This document shows positions 5,653 to 10,193 of a DNA stretch of 10,193 bases, piece by piece. A program made the translations under genes and the position numbers. The first letter of the stretch is position 1. Each line of letters begins with the position of its first letter. The notes beneath the pieces were generated by a model. It searched no databases and was not told where the DNA came from. It saw only the letters and a program-made list of their open reading frames with translations. Origin of the DNA: Angelakisella sp. Lineage in GTDB: Bacteria > Bacillota > Clostridia > Oscillospirales > Ruminococcaceae. The stretch lies in assembly GCA_022794295.1 (NCBI GenBank), contig JAAWEO010000057.1, positions 1 to 10,193 on the forward strand, given 5' to 3'.

Positions 5653-7704
5653 ATGATATTTATGTTGGAAGGACTCCTCAAAGGGTTGGTCCTTTGGGTC
5701 TATCAACTGATTTTGGAGGGGGTCGAAAATCTATCCGGCGCTCTGATCGAGGTGTTTAACATGGACCTTGCCTACTTCGAGATCCATGTTCCGGTGGTAA
5801 CTGACATTATCCAAATTATGATGGCTGCCGGGTGGGCGCTGTTGATTGGGAACCTGACCTTTCAGGCGATGCGGGCCATGGTATCAGGGCTGGGCTTTGA
5901 AGCAGAGGACCCTCAGATCCTTTTTGCACGCACCTTTGTCTTTTCCTTTTTATTGATGGTCAATCGCCAGATCTGTGGCATCGGCTTGACCCTCACCAGC
6001 CGGGTGATGGACCTTTTGGGAATGCCGGACAGTATCGCCATCAACATTCCCACAGGCAGTCACTTTGGTTTTGGGGACAGCACTTGGCTGGTGGTGGTCG
6101 TCATCGGCCTTATCCTTATCTTTCAGATCATCCGCTTTTTCTTTGAGATCGCCGAGCGGTATGTGATCCTCGCCACCCTTACCATTATGGCGCCTTTGGC
6201 CTTCGGGATGGGCGGCAGCAAAAGCACCGAGGACATTTTCAAGGGCTGGGTCAGGATGTACGGCTCCATGTGCGTGATGATGCTGATGAATGTGGTTTTT
6301 CTGAAGCTGCTGCTGTCCGCCATGTCTGCCATCCCCAGCGGGGCCGGAGTCCTGCCCTGGCTGCTCTTTGTGGTAGCCATCGCCAGGGTGGCCCGAAAGG
6401 TAGATGATTTGATCTGCCGCATTGGGTTGAATCCCGCCCGGACCGGGGATCCCCTTGGACGCGGCATCCCACTGATGGTCACCATGGCGGCGGTGCGGGG
6501 GATGGGCAGAACGGTGGCCGCCACTATGGGCGGTCAAGGCAAAGGCGGAAAGGGCGGAGCCGCCGGAAAGGCCGGGGGTGCGGGACACTCTCCCCGGCCT
6601 GGCCCGCCGCCCAGGTCTGGGGGTGATCCCGGCCAGCCCCCCGCCCGGAGGAGCGATCGCCTTTCCCAAACCGAGGCGGTTTCCGCTACAGCTCAAAGCC
6701 AGGCAGCGGCGGCTGGGCAGTCTGCCCCTTCCACCGCCCCGCAGCGGTCCGCAGACCGTTCCCCCGCCAAGGGGCAGGGCAAACGTCCGCAAGGCAGCAG
6801 ACAGCCGGCTTTGGAAGCCAAGCACGGCGGACCAAAACCGTCGGCAGCTACTTCCACAAAAGCTCCACCATCCCCTCCTGTCAGACCGCCGCTTAACCGC
6901 AAAGGTCCTGACGCCGTTCCCCCACAGGGCCAGAGGACCCAGGACCAACTCACTCAACCAGCGGGGAAAAATCTTTCTGCGCTTCAAAATGCAGCAGCTT
7001 CCCCTGGGGCAGACACCAAAACCACACTTCACAGCAGCCAGCTCCAGCGGCAGGGCGGGACTCCTGTGGGTGGTGCTGTCCAAGGTGGAAAGGAAGGGCA
7101 AAGTCCTGCGCTCACCAGACCGCCCATCCAAAGGAGCGGGACACCTTCGCAGGAAAGGCCCCTGGCCCATAACACCCGTAGAAACGGCTCCACCTCCGGC
7201 GCTGGCGAATCATCGCCAGCATCCCGCAGAAAAGACCTGCCCCAGCGGGCTTCTGCCACCGCTTCCGGCGAAGCACCACCAACTGCCCACAGGAACGATC
7301 CGCCCCGGCAGACCCCGGCCCCCGGCTCCGGGGAGGCCTTACCAGCCTCCCGCAGGAACAGCGGATCGCCAAAGTCTGTCCCACCTGCCGCCGAACCCCC
7401 ACAAAACACCCGCAGGAACGGGCCGGGGATACCGATAGCGGAAGCAGTTCTCCCAGCATCCAAACCGGCTGCCGGAGGTCAGCCGCCCAGCCCCCGCAGG
7501 GACAGCGTGCCCCAAACCGCCACTTCGCCTGAAGCGCAGGCCGCACCCCACAGCACCGGCAGGAAAGGCGTTCCGTCCCAGCCCCCGCCCGTAAAAGAAG
7601 CTCCCCAACCCGCTCCCGGCAGGAAAACCGTCCCCAGGGAAACGGCGCCGCAGGATCGCCCCAGCCGGCCCCCTTTGAACCAAGAGCGAGGTGGTAAACC
7701 GTGA
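5653..7704 (+). CDS. VirB6/TrbL-like conjugation channel protein with long basic disordered tail
   Basis: The first ~290 of 683 residues form a polytopic membrane domain. Hydrophobic segments lie near 6-24, 47-68, 91-112, 144-162, 169-187, 204-223 and 231-247. The conserved TrbL/VirB6-like block TIMAPLAFGMGGSKSTEDIF is at ~177-196. VirB6/TrbL proteins form the inner-membrane part of the type IV secretion channel. From ~293 to the end the chain is Pro/Ser/Gly/Gln/Arg-rich, low-complexity and strongly basic. Residues 509-683 are built from ~21-residue degenerate repeats, each starting with an Arg-Arg-Asn or Gly-Arg-Lys type triplet. The tail is predicted disordered and cytoplasmic or extracellular depending on topology. 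AAGGA lies 7 bp before the ATG at 5653. The stop overlaps the next start (GTGA). The membrane-domain call is firm; the tail's role is unknown. Confidence 0.85.
   Translation: MIFMLEGLLKGLVLWVYQLILEGVENLSGALIEVFNMDLAYFEIHVPVVTDIIQIMMAAGWALLIGNLTFQAMRAMVSGLGFEAEDPQILFARTFVFSFLLMVNRQICGIGLTLTSRVMDLLGMPDSIAINIPTGSHFGFGDSTWLVVVVIGLILIFQIIRFFFEIAERYVILATLTIMAPLAFGMGGSKSTEDIFKGWVRMYGSMCVMMLMNVVFLKLLLSAMSAIPSGAGVLPWLLFVVAIARVARKVDDLICRIGLNPARTGDPLGRGIPLMVTMAAVRGMGRTVAATMGGQGKGGKGGAAGKAGGAGHSPRPGPPPRSGGDPGQPPARRSDRLSQTEAVSATAQSQAAAAGQSAPSTAPQRSADRSPAKGQGKRPQGSRQPALEAKHGGPKPSAATSTKAPPSPPVRPPLNRKGPDAVPPQGQRTQDQLTQPAGKNLSALQNAAASPGADTKTTLHSSQLQRQGGTPVGGAVQGGKEGQSPALTRPPIQRSGTPSQERPLAHNTRRNGSTSGAGESSPASRRKDLPQRASATASGEAPPTAHRNDPPRQTPAPGSGEALPASRRNSGSPKSVPPAAEPPQNTRRNGPGIPIAEAVLPASKPAAGGQPPSPRRDSVPQTATSPEAQAAPHSTGRKGVPSQPPPVKEAPQPAPGRKTVPRETAPQDRPSRPPLNQERGGKP
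7177..7680 (+). repeat. ~63-bp (21-residue) degenerate coding repeats in the VirB6 tail
   Basis: About eight copies of an anchor triplet (RRN, RRK, HRN, RRN, RRN, RRD, GRK, GRK) recur between residues 509 and 656, mostly 20-21 residues apart, with one 16 and one 28. At DNA level the anchor is a CGCAGGAAC-like core, seen near 7351 and 7411 and in variants near 7180, 7222, 7288, 7495, 7559 and 7619. Linkers are rich in Pro, Ala, Ser and Glu. Confidence 0.7.
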
Positions 7705-8969
7705 ACGACAAGAACCAAGGTTTTTCCCTGGCCAAGCTGGCTGGGATAAGTCATTCCGTTGCCACCATTCTAAATGGGGCGATAAAAGGCGGCCTTTATG
7801 GGGCCGCCATCGCCGCTGCGGAATCCTTTCTGCCCCAGCTTTTGAAAATCGCCGGGTGCCTGTTCCTTCTGGTGGTGCTTCTGCCGTTCTTTCTCTTTTT
7901 GTCCCTGGTGAATCCCAACTTCCGGTTCCCTTCAGTTGAGGACGACGAGGTAATAGCGATGAACCAACAGGCCGCTTTTGTCGGCGGGCTGTACGAAAAC
8001 TTTGACCTTTACACCCGCCTGGAGGCGGATGACATCATCTCCAACCTGTCCGCCGGGTATGATGATGTGGTGGTGACGGAGGACCTGGGCAACACCAATC
8101 GCAGCTGGCTGACAGCTATCTCCTCCGCCCACCACGACCAGGACCTTTTCAAGATTTCGGAAAGCAGCATCCGGGAGATGGTCCGCCAGAACCTTGCCTA
8201 TTCTTACTGGGTGGAGGTCTACTACACTAGCAGCGACGAGGACGAGGATGACCCGCTCCACCGCATCCATATCAGCCTGTGTGACATCGGCCCCCAGGCC
8301 CTGATGACAAAGCTAAGATTTGACCCCTTCCATATCCGGTGGGCGGAATTTCTCCACAACAACCTCGCCGAATCCCAGGCCATCGACCTGTCCTCCCCGG
8401 ACTACACCGGTGACTTGCCGGGAGCGGCTATCGGGGATATTTCTTTCGCCGATGGCCACCGGGAGGTGGTCTACTGGAACCAGATGGACCGGCGGTGGTG
8501 TAACGAGCCTTACGGCAAGACTCAGACCATCGGCTACGCCGGCTGTGGCCCTACCGCATTGGCTATGGTGGTCTCCACCCTGACTGATCGAAGGATGGAC
8601 CCCAAGGAGATGGCGGACTGGGCCTATGAAAACGGCTACTGCTGCGAGGGGGACGGAAGCTATCGCACCCTCATCCCGGAGGGGGCCGCCCACTTTGGCC
8701 TTTCGGTCTCCTGCCCCGGCCGGGACGGATTTCAAGAGGTGGTAGACGCTCTGGCGGAGGGAAAGCTGGTGGTGGCCATCATGGGGCTGGGGCACTTCAC
8801 CACCAGCGGCCACTTCATCGTGCTGCGGGGCGTCACCACCGAGGGGAAACTGCTGGTGGCCAACCCAGTGAGCCTCACCAAAAGCCAGCAGGAATGGGAC
8901 GCCGGGATCGTGTTCAGTGAAGCCAGCAGTTTGGATGCTGCCGGGGGACCGTTTTGGGTGATTGGGTAA
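7701..8969 (+). CDS. Membrane-anchored C39-like cysteine peptidase of the conjugation module
   Basis: The protein has 422 residues. A membrane segment lies at ~49-70 (KIAGCLFLLVVLLPFFLFLS), then a conserved ICE-type extracellular region (~80-240) containing NLAYSYWVEVYYTSS and a run of acidic residues (178-184). The C-terminal papain-like domain (~255-422, Peptidase_C39_2 type) has Q261 in VYWNQMDRRW, nucleophile C282 in GYAGCGPTALAMV, H371 in TSGHFIVLRG and N388 in LLVANPV, a complete catalytic set. Tn916-type elements use a membrane-anchored wall hydrolase (CwlT) at this step, so wall opening or processing of a transfer protein is a reasonable inference. The GTG start overlaps the VirB6 stop by GTGA. 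C39 bacteriocin-exporter peptidases differ in being fused to ABC transporters, absent here. Confidence 0.82.
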   Translation: MNDKNQGFSLAKLAGISHSVATILNGAIKGGLYGAAIAAAESFLPQLLKIAGCLFLLVVLLPFFLFLSLVNPNFRFPSVEDDEVIAMNQQAAFVGGLYENFDLYTRLEADDIISNLSAGYDDVVVTEDLGNTNRSWLTAISSAHHDQDLFKISESSIREMVRQNLAYSYWVEVYYTSSDEDEDDPLHRIHISLCDIGPQALMTKLRFDPFHIRWAEFLHNNLAESQAIDLSSPDYTGDLPGAAIGDISFADGHREVVYWNQMDRRWCNEPYGKTQTIGYAGCGPTALAMVVSTLTDRRMDPKEMADWAYENGYCCEGDGSYRTLIPEGAAHFGLSVSCPGRDGFQEVVDALAEGKLVVAIMGLGHFTTSGHFIVLRGVTTEGKLLVANPVSLTKSQQEWDAGIVFSEASSLDAAGGPFWVIG

Positions 8970-8972
8970 GAT

Positions 8973-9488
8973 TCAAAACATAGTACATTCAGGATTTATT
9001 TTAGAATAGTATTCATCAATGCTCGTCCTGTATAATTCAATTTCTTTTTTTATAGTATCAAGTTTTTGCGGTTCGGTTTCAAATATATCGTAATATGTGG
9101 AATCCATTGGACTCATGTGTCTGGCGAGATACCGGTTATAGCATCTTACATTACAACAGAATCGTTGTATTTTCTTGAAAAGCTTATCATTTTGGAGTAG
9201 AACCGCATCCTTCAGGTATTCATCCATCACGGTTAGAAAAGTCGCAACATCACTAGCAAGTTTCTTGGGCATACCATCAAACGGGTCTGTTCGAATATAA
9301 TCTAAAAGATTGCACTCTCTAATGCATTCATTGACTTTCCTCTTTAGCCAATCCGGCGTTATTGATTCTGAAAATAGTTGTGGACAAAATGTCCCGAAGA
9401 CGGGTGACTGGACAGCGATGGAAAAATGTGTTATACTTAATTTCTCAGTAAACAGTATATCGGCAAATTTCTGTTTGTAGGGGGACAA
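8973..9488 (-). CDS. Hypothetical helical protein, N-terminus doubtful
   Basis: The frame encodes 171 AT-rich, mostly helical residues that I do not recognise. The C-terminal half (from MPKKLASDVATFLTVMDEYL) looks like a soluble charged helical protein with a CCNVRCYNRYLARH stretch. Its stop lies 3 bp past the stop of the converging C39 gene. The only start upstream is TTG at 9488, with no ribosome-binding site; the frame is open a few codons further, to a stop at 9518-9516. The 5' portion also contains a plus-strand promoter (9409-9437) and one copy of a 23-bp repeat (9382-9404). I therefore suspect the original 5' end was lost and replaced, with the real coding part starting downstream of ~9380. 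An internal ATG at 9273 is another possible start. Confidence 0.45.
   Translation of the reverse strand: MSPYKQKFADILFTEKLSITHFSIAVQSPVFGTFCPQLFSESITPDWLKRKVNECIRECNLLDYIRTDPFDGMPKKLASDVATFLTVMDEYLKDAVLLQNDKLFKKIQRFCCNVRCYNRYLARHMSPMDSTYYDIFETEPQKLDTIKKEIELYRTSIDEYYSKINPECTMF
9409..9437 (+). promoter_or_regulatory. Sigma-A-type promoter for the small membrane protein gene
   Basis: TGGACA (9409-9414) and TATACT (9432-9437) are 17 bp apart, each one base from consensus. The start codon at 9492 is ~54 bp downstream. The promoter lies inside the opposing ORF. Confidence 0.65.
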
Positions 9489-9491
9489 TAG

Positions 9492-9803
9492 ATGAAAAAA
9501 AGAGCTATTCTTGTATCAATTTTAGTTGTAATAGCACTGACAGCATTGGTATGGTTTTATGGATATTACAACCAAAAGAATAGTGATAATCTCCCATCTC
9601 TTTCTTCGATAGTAAAAATGGAAGAGGCCGAGGTAAACGAATTGTTAATCGGATACCATAAAACCCAACTAAGAACTGTATGGCAAGAACCAGATATTAT
9701 CAACTCAAATGAGGATATATGGAAAATAGAAGGGAAAGTCCTTACCGTTAGTTACAACAATAAAGATAAAGTGGTAGTTTGTGGACTTTCAACTGAGGAT
9801 TGA
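9492..9803 (+). CDS. Small membrane-anchored protein, possibly BamE/SmpA-like fold
   Basis: This 103-residue protein has a basic start, one membrane segment (~5-25, ILVSILVVIALTALVWFYGY) and a small extracellular domain. The domain pattern, LLIGYHKTQLRTVWQEPDII then IWKIEGKVLTVSYNNKDKVV, resembles the short 'G-K-T-x-x-x-L-x-x-x-W-G-x-P' domains seen in BamE/SmpA-like and related clostridial proteins. This is a pattern resemblance, not a firm family call. GGGGGA lies 6 bp before the ATG. The gene has its own promoter and terminator and is AT-rich (Lys/Asn/Ile codons), so it looks like cargo unrelated to the transfer module. Function unknown. Confidence 0.72.
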   Translation: MKKRAILVSILVVIALTALVWFYGYYNQKNSDNLPSLSSIVKMEEAEVNELLIGYHKTQLRTVWQEPDIINSNEDIWKIEGKVLTVSYNNKDKVVVCGLSTED

Positions 9804-9834
9804 TTTAATGCCTAATGGGCAGCTACTTTTCAAG

Positions 9835-9867
9835 AAAGGCAGCGGGCGTTTTATCTGCTGTCTTTTT
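9835..9867 (+). terminator. Terminator after the small membrane protein gene
   Basis: AAAGGCAGC (9835-9843) pairs over 9 bp, with one G-T, to GCTGTCTTT (9857-9865) across a 13-base loop. The right arm ends in a TTTTT run (9863-9867). It lies 31 bp after the stop at 9803. Confidence 0.65.
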
Positions 9868-9897
9868 CATTGGAAGTAAATGGTGATATGGCTACCT

Positions 9898-9920
9898 CTT
9901 TGGGACAAAATGTCCCAAAG
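9898..9920. promoter_or_regulatory. Perfect 10-bp-arm palindrome upstream of the serine recombinase
   Basis: CTTTGGGACA and TGTCCCAAAG are exact reverse complements around AAA. The site overlaps the second copy of the 23-bp direct repeat. It is a candidate binding site for the recombinase or a repressor. The copy at 9382 keeps only 5-bp arms (GGACA/TGTCC). Confidence 0.6.
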
Positions 9921-9923
9921 TCG

Positions 9924-9955
9924 GGGCGGTACTTTTCACAGTGCCGCCCTCTTTT
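9924..9955 (+). terminator. Terminator-like hairpin in the recombinase upstream region
   Basis: GGGCGGTAC (9924-9932) pairs over 9 bp, with one G-T, to GTGCCGCCC (9941-9949) across an 8-base loop, followed by TCTTTT. It lies just upstream of the recombinase promoter and would insulate it from upstream transcription. Confidence 0.65.
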
Positions 9956-9972
9956 CATGCCCGGCGGCATCC

Positions 9973-10001
9973 TTGCTGATACCCCGGAACAGAGTTATAA
10001 T
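9973..10001 (+). promoter_or_regulatory. Promoter of the serine recombinase gene
   Basis: A perfect TATAAT (9996-10001) lies 17 bp downstream of TTGCTG (9973-9978). The start codon is ~32 bp further, after an AAGGAGG ribosome-binding site (10022-10028). Confidence 0.65.
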
Positions 10002-10032
10002 ATAAGTGTAATGTGATAGGGAAGGAGGAACA

Positions 10033-10193
10033 ATGGCACGAACAAAAAACAGAGGGTATCAGCAAACTTTGACCCCTACCTATACAGCCCGGCCCTGGAA
10101 AATGGGCGGCTACATCCGGCTTTCCCGAGAGGATTTACAGAAAATCAACCGGGGGCTTGACGATAGCAACAGCGTGAAAAACCAGCGCGACAT
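10033..10193 (+). CDS. Large serine recombinase (site-specific integrase), 3' truncated by window end
   Basis: The first 53 codons are present. MGGYIRLSRED (residues ~24-34) carries the resolvase-family catalytic serine in the Y-x-R-x-S motif. It is followed by a D-D-S-N-S-V-K-N-Q-R stretch (~44-53) matching the conserved 'S..NQ' helix start of large serine recombinases. The ~20-residue leader before the resolvase core is common in the clostridial ICE/Tn4451-TnpX type group, where the enzyme excises and integrates the element without host factors other than directionality proteins. AAGGAGG precedes the ATG by 4 bp. Its position next to the 9898 palindrome suggests a nearby recombination site; whether it mobilises this element or a nested one cannot be decided here. 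Confidence 0.9.
   Translation, partial: MARTKNRGYQQTLTPTYTARPWKMGGYIRLSREDLQKINRGLDDSNSVKNQRD

Larger units (their letters stand above)
9382..9925. repeat. Direct repeat pair, 23 bp, 21/23 identical (9382-9404 and 9903-9925)
   Basis: Both copies begin GGACAAAATGTCCC and end in AAG-[AT]-CGGG, differing at two positions. They are in the same orientation, 521 bp apart, and bracket the small membrane protein gene with its promoter and terminator. Each also lies shortly upstream of a promoter. They could be recombinase binding or attachment sites, or operators. Confidence 0.6.
119..10193. mobile_element. Integrated conjugative-type element (partial, right end outside window)
   Basis: The left edge is inferred from the point where the SASP frame loses family similarity (about 119). 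The content is typical of clostridial ICEs: parA/parB, a VirB2-like protein, VirB6/TrbL, a membrane-anchored C39-type peptidase, a RelE-fold orphan, a surface-protein gene, and a large serine recombinase beginning at 10033. Relaxase, VirD4-type coupling protein and VirB4 ATPase are not in the window. The element may be decayed, may continue past the recombinase, or the recombinase may belong to a second nested element. Composition is mosaic: GC-rich backbone with AT-richer patches at about 2173-3500, 4186-4700 and 8970-9900. Confidence 0.6.

Noticed and set aside
5950..7170. 406-codon minus-strand frame opposite the VirB6-like gene
   Set aside because: GC-rich antisense shadow; low complexity mirrors the Pro/Arg-rich tail and membrane codons.
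6578..7438. 286-codon plus-strand frame within the VirB6-like tail
   Set aside because: Stop-free because of biased codons in the repeat region; no ribosome-binding site and composition is Pro/Arg shadow.

Overview
The window looks like the left part of an integrated mobile element in a GC-rich, spore-forming gut-type Firmicute (Clostridia, probably Oscillospiraceae or a relative). Two signs point there. The first ~118 bases encode the C-terminal half of an alpha/beta small acid-soluble spore protein (SASP). The rest has the gene content of clostridial integrative conjugative elements (ICEs): ParA/ParB, a VirB2-like and a VirB6/TrbL-like membrane protein, a membrane-anchored C39-type peptidase, and the start of a large serine recombinase. 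No species can be named from the sequence alone.

Layout. 1-211: SASP gene whose reading frame leaves the family at about base 119, a candidate element junction. 277-2021: parA-parB with an ATGA overlap. 2077-2145: three tandem 23-bp-spaced iterons, then a hairpin terminator that serves both converging genes. 2173-3369 (minus strand): an AAA_14/DUF4143 ATPase with its own promoter and a perfect 14-bp inverted repeat over the -35 box. 3519-3546: an intrinsic terminator in front of a plus-strand cluster made of a RelE/ParE-fold orphan (3563-3952), a 29-residue one-helix protein (3949-4038), and a secreted cell-surface protein gene (4045-5181). The surface gene is split by ~510 bp of antisense leucine-rich-repeat DNA. 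5195-5229: strong terminator. 5245-8969: transfer module of VirB2-like pilin candidate, VirB6/TrbL with a ~390-residue basic disordered tail, and C39-like peptidase, tightly packed (GTGA overlap between the last two). 8970-9803: AT-rich cargo comprising a minus-strand ORF of unknown function and a small membrane-anchored protein. 9898-9949: a 23-bp palindrome and a terminator hairpin. 10033-end: serine recombinase.

How it fits together. ParAB with nearby iterons could stabilise the excised circular form. The VirB2/VirB6/C39 genes are channel and wall-opening parts of a Gram-positive type IV secretion system. The coupling ATPase, VirB4 ATPase and relaxase are absent here, and the module stops abruptly at 8969 against AT-rich DNA. 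The element has therefore either lost its transfer core or carries it beyond the window. The most unusual structures are the antisense LRR insertion inside the surface-protein gene, the iterons behind parB, the repeat-built VirB6 tail, and a 23-bp direct repeat (9382 and 9903) bracketing the small cargo gene next to the recombinase.
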